Source: Pseudalkalibacillus sp052246725
Lineage (GTDB): Bacteria > Bacillota > Bacilli > Bacillales > Fictibacillaceae
Strand: one strand, 5' to 3'
Assembly (NCBI GenBank): GCA_052246725.1
Contig: JBQQCL010000007.1
DNA length: 64,000 bases
Of this stretch, positions 44,030 through 53,687 are shown in pieces; positions within the stretch are counted from its first letter, which is position 1, and each line of letters begins with the position of its first letter. Position numbers and translations under genes: made by a program. The notes under the pieces are model-generated. The model did not search any database and was not told the origin of the DNA. It was given only the letters and a program-made list of their open reading frames with translations.

Positions 44030-45220
44030 ATGAAGGTGAGAATACGAAAAGGAGATACATTTTGGTATCTTGCCAAATTGTTCAATGTGCCTCTCCGGCT
44101 TGTCCTCGATTCAAACCGTGCAACCGATCCTTCAAGTTTACAAGTCGGAACAGAAGTTGTAATACCAGCATATAAGACGGAAAAATATACGATTCAAAAA
44201 GGAGACACCTTTTACAAGATTGTCCAGAGGAGGAAATTGGCGCTAGATGCTCTCACTATCATGAATCCTAATACATCTCCAAGTAACCTTCAAATTGGAC
44301 AAATCATCACAGTTCCTGTAAGAGTAGTTACACCTTACGTAAATCCGAAAATGAATTATGATTGGCCAACCATGATGAAAAATCTGTATTCGTTAAGAGC
44401 GGTATATCCATTTATAAAAGTGAAATCTATCGGGAGATCTGTGTTGGGTAAATCTATTCCTGAGATTCAAATTGGGAATGGGGAGAAGAAAATTCACATG
44501 AATGGGGCTTTTCATGCCCAGGAATGGATCACAACAGCAGTGATAATGAATTTTCTGAATGACTACCTTCTAGCTTTGACAAACCAATGGACAATCCGAG
44601 GTTTGAAAATGTCCCCTTTTTATGATGGGGTTACTTTGTCAATTGTTCCGATGGTTAATCCGGACGGTGTCGATCTAGTATTGAACGGTCCCCCTGATAG
44701 TGAATATTATCGGGATTTCGTTTTAGAGCTTAATAATGGGAAAACAGATTTTTCAGGATGGAAAGCGAATATAAGGGGGATAGATTTGAATAATCAGTTC
44801 CCTGCAAAATGGGAAGTTGAAAAACCACGGAAACCACAAGCGCCTGCATCAAGAGACTACCCAGGAGACAAACCATTAAGCGAACCTGAAGCAATCGCTA
44901 TGGCTGAATTGACACGTAAGGAGGATTTCGATCGTGTTGTCGCTTTCCATACACAAGGAGAAGAAATTTATTGGGGGTATGAGGGATTAGAACCGTCTTA
45001 TGCAGAAACGATCGTCAATGAATTTGAACGGGTCAGTGGTTATAAACCTGTCCGGTATATCGACAGTCATGCAGGTTATAAAGACTGGTACATCCAAGAA
45101 TGGCAAAGGCCTGGATATACAGTTGAATTAGGGGAAGGTGTCAATCCATTACCATTATCCCAATATGATGAAATTTATCAAGAAACTTTAGGAATCATGC
45201 TCGCAAGTTTATATATGTAA
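44030..45220 (+). CDS. yqgT: LysM-M14 gamma-D-glutamyl-L-diamino acid endopeptidase (YqgT-like)
   Basis: About 396 residues: two LysM modules (about 2-45 and 47-92; VRIRKGDTFWYLAKLFNVP and YTIQKGDTFYKIVQ) followed by an M14 zinc carboxypeptidase domain. Zinc ligands are in AFHAQEW (His, Glu) and the later VAFHTQGEE; the catalytic Glu lies in YTVELGEG. It cleaves the D-Glu to diamino-acid bond in peptidoglycan stem peptides. The ATG at 44030 has GGAGGGAAACG upstream. No signal peptide is seen, as in the sporulation enzyme of this type. Confidence 0.88.
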   Translation: MKVRIRKGDTFWYLAKLFNVPLRLVLDSNRATDPSSLQVGTEVVIPAYKTEKYTIQKGDTFYKIVQRRKLALDALTIMNPNTSPSNLQIGQIITVPVRVVTPYVNPKMNYDWPTMMKNLYSLRAVYPFIKVKSIGRSVLGKSIPEIQIGNGEKKIHMNGAFHAQEWITTAVIMNFLNDYLLALTNQWTIRGLKMSPFYDGVTLSIVPMVNPDGVDLVLNGPPDSEYYRDFVLELNNGKTDFSGWKANIRGIDLNNQFPAKWEVEKPRKPQAPASRDYPGDKPLSEPEAIAMAELTRKEDFDRVVAFHTQGEEIYWGYEGLEPSYAETIVNEFERVSGYKPVRYIDSHAGYKDWYIQEWQRPGYTVELGEGVNPLPLSQYDEIYQETLGIMLASLYM

Positions 45221-45226
45221 TCCAGT

Positions 45227-45278
45227 AAGGACTGTCCAACCATTGAATTACTCGACTCAGTGGGCGCAGTCCTTTTAT
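45227..45278 (+). terminator. Terminator after yqgT
   Basis: AAGGACTG pairs with CAGTCCTT over a long loop, followed by TTAT. Confidence 0.6.
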
Positions 45279-45377
45279 ATTTGAACTCCTGGTGCCTGCG
45301 AGATTGCAATATGTTTTTAAAAATTTTTATGGAAAAACATGTTAAAATCATTATGAAGAAGTGAGGGGGTGGATTTC

Positions 45378-46277
45378 TTGATTCATGTAAGAAAAGCGGT
45401 TGAAAACAATCTTGAAATGATTTCTGCATTCATCACTGATAGGAATAGATTCAAAGAACACCATATTGGTTATTGTGGACAAGATGTTGCTGAAATCAAA
45501 TATTCTCTGAAGCATGATTTTGATGACATTCCTTTTGAAGAAAGCTTTGTTGTGGCGAGTATAGGACAAGAAATTGTAGGTATTTTAGGAATGGATATTG
45601 ATTTACAAGAAAAGCATGGTGAGGTGTGGGGTCCTTTTGTAAAGGTGCAAAAGGAAAAATGGAAAGCAGTCGCAGAGAACATGTGGAACTACCTGATGAT
45701 ACAGGCTGGGAAATATGTTACCATGATCAGTCATTTTTGCAACATAGAAAATGAATTGAATTTTGCTTTCGCTGAAAGTCTTGGATTTAAGAAACAAGGT
45801 GAACATACAATTCTAAGGATTTCACCTGATCAGCTTAGGGAAGAACTCGGAACCACACCTGTTACAGAAATGAACAAGGATTATATAGATGACATGGTAA
45901 AGTTACATGACAGTTGTTTTCCTAACGCGTATACGGATGGAAAACAAATTATAGGGAGTTTGAATGCAAACAAAAAGGTATTCATTTGCGCAAAAAAGAA
46001 CATTTTAAAGGGTTACATATTTGTTAAGACACACCCTGAATTTAAGGAAGGTTCAATTGAATTTTTTGCAGTTTGTAAAGAATACAGAAAAAATGGGATT
46101 GGAAGGAGTTTATTACTCCATGCTTTGAAATGGATGTTTACAAACGCAAGGATGGAACATATACAATTATGTGTAAACAGTGAGAGTAAAGGAGCTATAA
46201 ATCTTTACAGATCCATAGGCTTTGACGCTGAGGATCAACTATACCACTTAGATAAAGACCAAGGGGGATCAGAATGA
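45378..46277 (+). CDS. Tandem GNAT-family N-acetyltransferase
   Basis: About 299 residues with two GNAT folds. The C-terminal one is the better conserved: EFFAVCKEYRKNGIGRSLLLHAL forms the acetyl-CoA pyrophosphate loop, followed by NLYRSIGFDAEDQLYHL. The N-terminal half ends FAESLGFKKQGEHTILR, which is a worn version of the same end. The acceptor is unknown. TTG at 45378 follows GAGGGGGTGG. The stop overlaps the next ATG. It begins an accessory block absent from the B. subtilis order. Confidence 0.75.
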   Translation: MIHVRKAVENNLEMISAFITDRNRFKEHHIGYCGQDVAEIKYSLKHDFDDIPFEESFVVASIGQEIVGILGMDIDLQEKHGEVWGPFVKVQKEKWKAVAENMWNYLMIQAGKYVTMISHFCNIENELNFAFAESLGFKKQGEHTILRISPDQLREELGTTPVTEMNKDYIDDMVKLHDSCFPNAYTDGKQIIGSLNANKKVFICAKKNILKGYIFVKTHPEFKEGSIEFFAVCKEYRKNGIGRSLLLHALKWMFTNARMEHIQLCVNSESKGAINLYRSIGFDAEDQLYHLDKDQGGSE

Positions 46278-47201
46278 AAATCGAGTTAGAAAACAAACAT
46301 TTTACACTACAAAAAATTAAAGATGGGGTTTTTGCAGCACTGGCAAAACAAGGCGGAGGTGCAGTTGCAAATGCTGGTATCATTGATTTAGGTGATCAAA
46401 CAATTATCTTTGATACCTTCAACACCCAACAGGCAGCAGAAGAGTTAAAGACAGCAGCTCAAGATCTCACACTTAGCCCCATCACTTGTGTTATCAATAG
46501 TCATTGGCATGGTGACCATATACGTGGAAACCAAGTATTCGAAGGAATAAAAATAATTTCCAGCGAAAGTACATATTCAAAAATGAAGGAACTACACCCT
46601 AATAGGATTAAAAAAAAAGAACGATTTTGATGGACTTTCAGATTATATTGGTTCTTTAGAATCCCAGTTAACACAATCAAAGGATGAAAGACTGAAAACA
46701 CAGGTCAATTTTCTTAAAGAACTTAAATCTTCTTTACTTACTTTAAACCTCGTCCTACCCGATCATACTTTCAAAAAGGAAAACAATTTTTCCGGGTCTC
46801 GAAGGCATGCAAAGCTATTTACATACGGCGGCGGTCATTCGTATTGTGATGCAGTTTTATATTTGCCTAAAGAAAAAGTCGTTTTTATGGGAGATTTATT
46901 GTTTGTGGATACACATCCCACATTCTTTGAAGAATCGAAACCCAATAGCTGGATGTCAATTCTTAATGAAATCAATAAATTAGATATTGAAGTTGCTGTA
47001 CCAGGACATGGGGCGATTGGGACGAAGAGGGAGTTGGGAAAAGTTACTGAATATATTCAACAACTTCTAAATATTGCAGAAAACACTTTAGATATTGAAC
47101 GGATGACGATTCCTCCTGCCTATCAAAAATGGACTTCATCGGGGATTTTTCATAAGAATCTTAAGTTAATAAAAGGAAGGGATCATCCAGTGATTAACTG
47201 A
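46274..47201 (+). pseudogene. Metallo-beta-lactamase-fold hydrolase with a frameshift in a run of nine A
   Basis: The first frame (46274-46630) contains the MBL start and the zinc motif SHWHGDHIRGN, then stops after NRIKKKERF. Removing one A from the A9 tract at 46610-46618 restores one continuous reading frame to 47201, through TYGGGHSYCDAVLYLP, VVFMGDLLFVD (Asp ligand) and VAVPGHGAIG (His ligand). The repaired protein would be about 309 residues. It is translationally coupled to the GNAT gene (ATGA overlap). Substrate unknown; a sequencing error cannot be excluded. Confidence 0.75.
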
Positions 47202-47248
47202 AACGTTTCCTTACATAAAACGTAATGAAAGGAGGAGGGTGATACACA

Positions 47249-47455
47249 ATGGACGATATTTGGATCCTTTTGATTGTCATTTCCTTATTCGCTTTACCGA
47301 TATTATGGGGGATGATCCGATCAAACTTCAATACGAACAAGTTCTACGGAGATGAATTGAATAAAAAGAAATTCAAACGAAAGCCAGAAGACGAAGCCTA
47401 TGAAAAATCATCTTCATCTTCGCTTGGACAGAATAATAATCAGAACAACCCATAA
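47249..47455 (+). CDS. Small membrane protein of unknown function
   Basis: 68 residues: one hydrophobic helix (about 4-22) and a polar C-terminal tail rich in Lys, Ser, Asn and Gln. AAAGGAGGAGGGTGAT is an exceptionally strong ribosome-binding site. No family is recognised. Confidence 0.6.
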   Translation: MDDIWILLIVISLFALPILWGMIRSNFNTNKFYGDELNKKKFKRKPEDEAYEKSSSSSLGQNNNQNNP

Positions 47456-47494
47456 TAGTAGGAAGCCATTTATCAAGAAGGAGACTGAAACTAG

Positions 47495-47824
47495 ATGACA
47501 CAGGATTTTTATTGTGATGAAGTATTAAGTGGGAAAACCGATGTGAAGAAAGTTTATGAGACCGAGAATGTATTAGCCTATTACCATACGCGACCGACCT
47601 ACCAAATGCATATTGTGTGCATACCTAAAAAGCATATTCTGTCGTTGACCGCTTTGGAAGAAAGGGACACAAAAATATTTACAGAATTGATGAATGGTGT
47701 TAAAGCGGTTGCATCTTCAGTTGAACAAGAATTTGGTGCATGCAGGGTAATCACCAATCTTGGGGACTATCAGGATTCGAAACATCTGCATTGGCATATC
47801 GTTTCAGGAGAGCGGATTAAATAA
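47495..47824 (+). CDS. HIT-family nucleotide-binding protein
   Basis: A 109-residue histidine-triad protein. The catalytic motif HLHWHIVSG is at the C terminus, and the core VCIPKKHILSLTAL strand matches HIT hydrolases that cleave nucleotide phosphoramidates or adenylates. The length is normal for a single-domain HIT protein. AAGGAGACTG precedes the ATG. A broken nucleotidyltransferase gene begins a few bases after its stop. Confidence 0.82.
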   Translation: MTQDFYCDEVLSGKTDVKKVYETENVLAYYHTRPTYQMHIVCIPKKHILSLTALEERDTKIFTELMNGVKAVASSVEQEFGACRVITNLGDYQDSKHLHWHIVSGERIK

Positions 47825-47827
47825 GAG

Positions 47828-48260
47828 CTGATGCTGATGTTATTACTTCGATCCAACAAAGATTGATGAAGGCTTTGAAAAGGAAACAGAGAATAAACTA
47901 AGACGACTGATTCCTGAAATTCCATGGTCTGTTAAAAATGAAGCAAGAATGCGCCTGGTTAATCATATTCGGCCTTATTCATCATCTTTAGACGCCATTT
48001 CCAAATTTCTTGAAACAGCAACATCATTAGGTCTTAAAGTAAATGAAGTCGACCAGGTGGAATTAGCGGCACCTTGTGGGATTGAAGATGTCCTGAACCT
48101 TGAGGTCAAGCCCACACATTACTTTAACGATACAAGAGAACTTGCATCGAATTATGCTAACCGCATCATAGAAAAAAATGGAAAACGATATGGAATCAAA
48201 TCACGATCATACATATCTAAAGGATCCTTACTGGTATATAAAGGGGGAGTACAATGTTAA
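47828..48260 (+). pseudogene. Remnant of an NTP_transf_6-type nucleotidyltransferase
   Basis: The frame open from about 47841 encodes YYFDPTKIDEGFEKE, later IPEIPWSVKNEARMRLVNH and CGIEDVLNLEVKPTHYF, which match the C-terminal two thirds of PF06042-type nucleotidyltransferases. The N-terminal third is missing. The Asp-Ala-Asp-Val codons just before are one T out of frame, and TGA at 47835 blocks the frame. The internal ATG at 47949 has no good site. It looks like a deletion fused to the end of the HIT gene. Confidence 0.65.
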
Positions 48261-49009
48261 GTTACTATAGTAAATTATCTTCAGAAGTATATGATATCGA
48301 TAAACCAGTTGGATTTTCTTTCGGCGATATCGAATTTTATATGGAAAGGTTGTCTTCGAGTACAGGTCCTATCCTAGAGCCTGCAACTGGTACAGGTCGT
48401 ATTCTGATCCCGCTTCTGGAAGAAGGATTTCAAGTTGATGGATTTGACACATCAAAGGATATGTTGAATATTTGCCGGGTAAATTGTGAGAAAAGAAAGC
48501 TATCTCCATACCTATTTCAAGCGGATATGGAATCTTTCTCACTCGACAAAAAGTATGACGCCATCATTATTCCCACAGGGACATTCCTTTTAATGCATGA
48601 TAGGGCTCAATCCATCAAAGCTCTTAAAAATTTCTACAAACATCTTAATCATGGGGGGAAATTGATTCTTGATACATTCCTACAGACGGATATTTCACTA
48701 GGAAAAATCTCCACCAGGACATGGGAATGTGATAATGGAGATGTAATAACATTGGAAGATAAGATTGTAAAAGTGGATTACATCAATCAATATACGATTT
48801 CATATGGACGTTACGAAAAATGGAGAAAAGGAACGTTGCTGCAAACGGAACTTGAGCCATTCAAGCTAAGATGGTATGGAATTGAGGAATTGCGTATGCT
48901 TCTTGAGCAGGTTGGATTCTCTGATATCATCATTTCCGCCGAATATGAATATGGGGTATATCCAATAATACCGAATCAGACTATTACGTACGAAGCGATA
49001 AAGATATAA
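48254..49009 (+). CDS. Class I SAM-dependent methyltransferase
   Basis: A 251-residue protein with motif I ILEPATGTGRILIPLLE (about residue 40), motif II DGFDTSKDML, motif III IIIPTGTFLLMHD and HLNHGGKLILDTF after it. It transfers a methyl group from S-adenosylmethionine to an unknown small molecule. AAAGGGGGAG precedes the ATG, which overlaps the end of the nucleotidyltransferase remnant. Confidence 0.82.
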   Translation: MLSYYSKLSSEVYDIDKPVGFSFGDIEFYMERLSSSTGPILEPATGTGRILIPLLEEGFQVDGFDTSKDMLNICRVNCEKRKLSPYLFQADMESFSLDKKYDAIIIPTGTFLLMHDRAQSIKALKNFYKHLNHGGKLILDTFLQTDISLGKISTRTWECDNGDVITLEDKIVKVDYINQYTISYGRYEKWRKGTLLQTELEPFKLRWYGIEELRMLLEQVGFSDIIISAEYEYGVYPIIPNQTITYEAIKI

Positions 49010-49027
49010 TAAAAAAGGGGAGAACAA

Positions 49028-49731
49028 ATGAGATTACATACAGTAGTGGCTGGTGAAGGAGAACCAATTGTTTTTCTTCATACGGGTCTACAAACCGGTT
49101 TGACGGATTTTGCAGCACACCTGGAATTCTTTAAAAACAATAACCAAGTTATCCTTCCTGATATGAGAGGACATGGAAATCCTATACAAAAGATGTCTCA
49201 AACTTCCTAGAAGATTCTATCGAGGACTTAAAGGATACATTAGACCATTTAGGTGTTGAACAACCACATCTTGTCGGTTGTTCACTAGGGGGATTCGTCG
49301 CGTTGGCATTTGCAAAGAAATATAAAGTGCGAACTTTGACGATCTCAGGAATCATATCCGACAAACCGAACAACTGGGCTGAAGAATTACACGCAGGAGA
49401 TGTAGCACATCAAAAAGCACTGCTAAATGATCCTCAAGCAGTTGCCTATTTTGATAATCTTCATCAATCCAATTGGAAACAATTCATACATATGGCTGAA
49501 AATGAAGATTGGTATCCATTTGAGTTGACAAGAGATATTTCTGATATACATATACCTATTTTAGTCATGGTTGGGGAGGGAAATGCAAATGAAGTATCAA
49601 CAGCATCGAAGTATCAACAAATGAATCCAAACGTCCATGTCAGCGTCATTCCTTTTGCCTCCCATCTTGTCCATGCACAGAAAACAGAAATGTACACTCA
49701 AATTCTTGATGAATTTTTAAGCAGTACATAA
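49028..49731 (+). pseudogene. Alpha/beta hydrolase with a frameshift
   Basis: The first frame (49028-49210) encodes the hydrolase N terminus ending PDMRGHG, then fails. The third frame continues with KDVSNFLEDSIEDLKDTLDH, the nucleophile elbow GCSLGGFVAL, ILVMVGEGN (acid region) and FASHLVHAQ (catalytic His). Adding one base at about 49180-49184 (GGAAATCC) joins them into one protein of about 234 residues. Restored, it would be a normal-length alpha/beta hydrolase of unknown substrate. Confidence 0.75.
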
Positions 49732-49734
49732 TAG

Positions 49735-49786
49735 AAAACCGGCGTGCACACTGCTGTAATCTCAGCATGGGCACGCCGGTTATTTT
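49735..49786. terminator. Bidirectional terminator between the hydrolase and BCCT genes
   Basis: AAAACCGGCGTGC and GCACGCCGGTTATTTT form a strong stem around a loop that contains a second small stem. Confidence 0.8.
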
Positions 49787-49787
49787 A

Positions 49788-51311
49788 TCATGGTCGCCTA
49801 AGTGACTTTTTCAATTTCTTTAGCTTGAGTTGTTCTACTTCTGCTTTGTCTTTCCTAATCGCTTTAAAGAATGCGTATATCATAAGCAACATGATCAATG
49901 AAAATGGGAATGCTGCTGAAATCAATGCGTTTTGCAAGGCTTGTAGACCTCCTGTATACAGGAGCACCGCGGCGATTCCTGATTGAGCGATCCCCCATAC
50001 AAATTTCACCTTTTTAGAAGGGTTCAAGGCACCGTTCGTTGTTTGCATTCCTAAAACAAAAGTTGCAGAGTCAGCCGATGTGATGAAGAAGGTACCAATC
50101 AATAACATCGCGAGTACCGACAAAATGACCCCGAAAGAAAACTGGTCGAATACACCGAACAAGACTTGTTCGTCTGGTAGCGATGCAATATCTGCCCCAT
50201 TTTTCTGAGTATCGATTGCAGTCATCCCAAAGGCAGAAAACCATAAGAAACTAACAAGTGAAGGGACAAGTAAAACCCCGGATAAAAACTCGCGGATTGA
50301 ACGTCCTCGAGACACACGAGCGATGAAAATCCCTACAAACGGAGACCAGGCAATCCACCATGCCCAGAAGAAGACGGTCCAATCCATGACCCATTGTTGT
50401 TCTTCGCCGTTTTCTGGTGAGAGCCTGAAGCTTTCTGTGGCAATTGTCTGAAGATAAGTCCCCATCGTATTCGTAAATGTATTCAAAATATAGAGCGTTG
50501 GTCCGATTATCAAAATGACGATGAATAACAGGATGGCCAGCCCCATATTAAGATTACTTAAGTATTTGATCCCTCTGCTTAGGCCGGTATAAGCTGAAAT
50601 CATGAACAGCACCGTCACGACTATGATAATAACCAACTGGATCCAAAATTCTTGTTCAAGGCCAAGCAGGTAAGTAAGTCCCCCGTTAATTTGAGCTGCC
50701 CCGAATCCTAAAGTGGTTGCGACACCAACAATTGTGGCGAAAACTGCAATGACATCAATCGCTGTCCCCAGTCCGCCTTTCATCTTATCGCCAAAAATAG
50801 GCTCAAGTGTAGCACTGATCAATCCCGGTTTTCCATGACGGAATTTGAAATAAGCAAGTATAAGGGCAACTATCGCATAAATCCCCCATGCGTGCACTCC
50901 ATAATGGAAAAACGAAATCCTCATAGCATCCTGAATGGCTGCTGCTGTACCAGGCTCCGCTGTCGGAGGAGTTTTCATATAATGCGAAATGGGTGCAGCT
51001 GCCCCATAAAACACAAGTCCTATTCCCATACCAGCACTGAAAAGCATGGCAAACCAGGTTGCATAACTATAATCAGGCTTCTCGTTAGGTTTGCCTAACT
51101 TAATTTTACCGTATGGACTAAAGATCATATATAAACAAAAGATAACGAATAATGAAACGATCAATAAATAATACCAACCAAAATGAACCGAAATATACGT
51201 TTGAATCGCCCCTGTAATTTTTTCCAAATTTTTAGGCGCAAACGAACCCCAAATGGACGCGAATAGTGTGATGGCTAATGTAATCCAAAATACTGATGTA
51301 ACTTTCTTCAT
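49788..51311 (-). CDS. BCCT-family betaine/choline/carnitine transporter
   Basis: A 507-residue sodium-coupled symporter with 12 helices. The glycine-rich helix FSAGMGIGLVFYGAAAPISH and the aromatic substrate helix WTVFFWAWWIAWSPFVGIF, followed by RVSRGRSIREF, are diagnostic of BCCT. The basic C-terminal tail (KLKKLKKSLRRP) may serve as an osmosensor as in BetP/OpuD. It imports compatible solutes for osmoprotection. AAGGAGAAATTC precedes the ATG. Repeat A4 lies immediately upstream. Confidence 0.92.
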   Translation of the reverse strand: MKKVTSVFWITLAITLFASIWGSFAPKNLEKITGAIQTYISVHFGWYYLLIVSLFVIFCLYMIFSPYGKIKLGKPNEKPDYSYATWFAMLFSAGMGIGLVFYGAAAPISHYMKTPPTAEPGTAAAIQDAMRISFFHYGVHAWGIYAIVALILAYFKFRHGKPGLISATLEPIFGDKMKGGLGTAIDVIAVFATIVGVATTLGFGAAQINGGLTYLLGLEQEFWIQLVIIIVVTVLFMISAYTGLSRGIKYLSNLNMGLAILLFIVILIIGPTLYILNTFTNTMGTYLQTIATESFRLSPENGEEQQWVMDWTVFFWAWWIAWSPFVGIFIARVSRGRSIREFLSGVLLVPSLVSFLWFSAFGMTAIDTQKNGADIASLPDEQVLFGVFDQFSFGVILSVLAMLLIGTFFITSADSATFVLGMQTTNGALNPSKKVKFVWGIAQSGIAAVLLYTGGLQALQNALISAAFPFSLIMLLMIYAFFKAIRKDKAEVEQLKLKKLKKSLRRP

Positions 51312-51348
51312 GAATTTCTCCTTCCTTTGTCTTGTTTGTTTTTTATAA

Positions 51349-51570
51349 GGCTCTTTTCTAAAAGATTGTTGCTTTTGAGTTTTTTAAAAACTCACCTTGT
51401 GCAAGTTGATTGGAGAGCAAGGTGCGAGACTCCTGCGGGACGGCGGGACAGGTGAGACCATTCAATGTCGCAAGGCGACTAGTGGGCTCACGGCACGCCC
51501 CGCGGAAAGCGAGCATCCTGGAGCGGAAATCAACGACTTTCAAGTGCAACAAAGGTTGCGAAAACAGCCT
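51349..51570 (+). repeat. Dispersed repeat A, copy A4 (short form)
   Basis: About 222 bp from GGCTCTTTTCTAAAAG to GCGAAAACAGCC. The left and right arms match A1 and A3, but the centre is replaced by GACGGCGGGACAGGTGAGACC and TTCAATGTCGCAAGGCG, which is shared with A5. It lies upstream of the BCCT gene. Confidence 0.8.
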
Positions 51571-51836
51571 TTAAAAAAGTAGCCGGAATTACTCAGTATA
51601 TAAGACTTATACCCACTAGTCCAATAAACTATGTGGTATTTTCATATAAACTTAAAAAGATTGTCACATTTCGTCGATTTTTTAAGTAGTTTGTGTTGAA
51701 TCCGCAAGAACTATCCTTGAGAGTATGATTCAGGGCTTTTCTTATCTTTTGATTCCACTGAGTTTTTTGTTTACATTTAAAGAAACAGTTTCAGGTAAAG
51801 ACTATGAGAGATTAAAGAAAATGGAGTCGAAGGCAT

Positions 51837-52541
51837 ATGGATAGGAACCAGGAGATCATAAGGTGTGAAGGAGTATCAACCGACCATTTGAAAGATGTTT
51901 CATTCGAACTAGAAATGCAACAAATTACAACAGTGGTTGGACCATCCGGTGCAGGAAAAAGCAGTTTATTACTCTTATTGAACCGATTAGAAGAACCGAC
52001 TTCAGGTGACATATATTACAAAGGGCAGAACATTAAAGCATTACCGGTGACCAAGTTACGCTGTGAGGTCGGAATGGTCTTCCAGTCTGCCTATCTTTTT
52101 GATGGGACCACAGAAGAGAATATTCAATATGGACCTAAACTGCAAGGGAATCTACACGATTGTGATGTTGACCGATTGCTTGATTTGGTTGACCTACCAC
52201 GGTCATTCAAGTCTCGTCACGTCGCCTCATTATCTGGTGGAGAACAGCAGCGAGTCGCTATTGCAAGGACTTTTGCCAATAAACCATCCGTCTTACTGCT
52301 TGATGAAGCGACCAGCGCGTTGGACATCAAAACAGCCGATCATATCGAAGAACTCTTATTCCGGTTGCGCGCTGAAAAAGGGATTACGATCATGATGGTT
52401 ACCCACAACCTAAAGCAGGCAGAAAGAATGGGAGAACAGACCTTATATATTGAGGATGGACGACTTGTAGAAAAAGGCTTTACCTCTGAAATGTTCGAAC
52501 ATCCTGAAACACAACAATTCGAGCAGTTTTTAAAGGAGTAG
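51837..52541 (+). CDS. ABC transporter ATP-binding protein (FetA/YbbL-like)
   Basis: A 234-residue ATPase with Walker A GPSGAGKSS, Q-loop VFQSAYLF, signature LSGGEQQR and Walker B SVLLLDEATSALD. It pairs with the UPF0014 permease encoded six bases downstream. This combination in E. coli (FetAB) exports iron and gives peroxide resistance; the substrate here is inferred. The start at 51837 has GGAGTCGAAGG upstream. Confidence 0.82.
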   Translation: MDRNQEIIRCEGVSTDHLKDVSFELEMQQITTVVGPSGAGKSSLLLLLNRLEEPTSGDIYYKGQNIKALPVTKLRCEVGMVFQSAYLFDGTTEENIQYGPKLQGNLHDCDVDRLLDLVDLPRSFKSRHVASLSGGEQQRVAIARTFANKPSVLLLDEATSALDIKTADHIEELLFRLRAEKGITIMMVTHNLKQAERMGEQTLYIEDGRLVEKGFTSEMFEHPETQQFEQFLKE

Positions 52542-52547
52542 GGTACT

Positions 52548-53318
52548 ATGGAAGGCACAGAAATTTCAAATCTATCACTATTGTTCATCATCGTATTCAT
52601 CATCATTCCAGTATCCCTTTCTTACTGGTTTTCACTTGATTTATCGAAAACAATCGTATGGTCATCCATCCGAGGAGTTGCTCAGCTTTTCATTATCGGG
52701 TATGTATTGACTTTCTTATTTGATTTACCTAGTTGGCAAGGAATCGGTTTATGGGTCGCCGTCATGGTTGTCGTAGCGACGATTAACGCAACGAGAAAGG
52801 GGAGGAACATCCCCCGCGTGTTTCCAGTTGTATTCACGATCATTGCACTGACAGAAATAATCATTTTGTCATTATGGTTATTGTTCGGATACATACCCTT
52901 TTCAGCCGAAAAAGTGATTCCAATCAGTGGGATGGTGATTGGCAACAGTATGATTGCGATAGGTCTGGCTTTGGAGCGGCTGCAGCATCAGTTCAGAGAA
53001 GAGAAGGGGCGTGTTTTAGCAGCGTTATCTTTAGGAGCGACTCCAAAGCAATCGTCCTTACAGATTGTGCGGAAGACATTGAAGGCAGCTATGATCCCAA
53101 ATATCGATGGGTTAAAAACAATCGGCCTCGTCCAGCTGCCAGGGATGATGACCGGTTTGATTTTAGGAGGTGTTTCCCCTTTAGATGCTGTACGGTATCA
53201 GATTGTCATTTCTCTTAGTATCTTTGTGTCAGTAGCGGTTTGTGCAATGCTCGTAACCATATTGCTTTACAGATATTATTTTAATGATAAAATGCAATTG
53301 ATCGATATAAATTCTTAG
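52548..53318 (+). CDS. UPF0014/FetB-family ABC permease
   Basis: A 256-residue protein with about seven helices and the UPF0014 signatures ISGMVIGNSMIAIGLALERL and the long GLVQLPGMMTGLILGG segment. It should form the membrane part of the FetAB-type exporter with the preceding ATPase. AAGGAGTAGGG precedes the ATG. Confidence 0.85.
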   Translation: MEGTEISNLSLLFIIVFIIIPVSLSYWFSLDLSKTIVWSSIRGVAQLFIIGYVLTFLFDLPSWQGIGLWVAVMVVVATINATRKGRNIPRVFPVVFTIIALTEIIILSLWLLFGYIPFSAEKVIPISGMVIGNSMIAIGLALERLQHQFREEKGRVLAALSLGATPKQSSLQIVRKTLKAAMIPNIDGLKTIGLVQLPGMMTGLILGGVSPLDAVRYQIVISLSIFVSVAVCAMLVTILLYRYYFNDKMQLIDINS

Positions 53319-53330
53319 AGGAGGGTTACA

Positions 53331-53633
53331 ATGGCAATCGTTGATGTAACAGTTGTACCGCTAGGAACGAAAACTCCGAGTATGAGTGACTATGTTGCCG
53401 ATGTCCAAAAAGTCCTTGATGAGAATAGTGACAAGATCAGTTATCAGTTGACCCCGATGAGTACTTTGATCGAAGGAGATCTCGCTGATTTATTCGATGT
53501 AATCCAACAAATTCACGAAGTACCGTTCAAAAATGGCATCGAAAGGGTTTCAACCAATATCCGTTTAGATGACAGACGGGACAAGCAAGTGAAGATGGAG
53601 GACAAAGTCAAATCGGTCGAAGAAAAAACATAA
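53331..53633 (+). CDS. yqgV: MTH1187-family thiamine-binding protein (YqgV)
   Basis: A 100-residue protein with the ferredoxin-like fold pattern of UPF0045/MTH1187 (VDVTVVPLGTKTPSMSDYVADV and YQLTPMSTLIEGDL). Some members bind thiamine or hydroxymethylpyrimidine. GAGGAGGGT precedes the ATG. It may be co-transcribed with fetAB-like genes 12 bp upstream. Confidence 0.82.
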   Translation: MAIVDVTVVPLGTKTPSMSDYVADVQKVLDENSDKISYQLTPMSTLIEGDLADLFDVIQQIHEVPFKNGIERVSTNIRLDDRRDKQVKMEDKVKSVEEKT

Positions 53634-53640
53634 AGAAAGA

Positions 53641-53675
53641 AAAAAGATTGACCGGAATTCCGGTCAATCTTTTTT
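53641..53675 (+). terminator. Terminator after yqgV
   Basis: AAGATTGACCGGAA and TTCCGGTCAATCTT form an uninterrupted palindrome followed by TTTT. It could serve yqgW from the other strand. Confidence 0.85.
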
Positions 53676-53687
53676 CGAGTAGACGGA

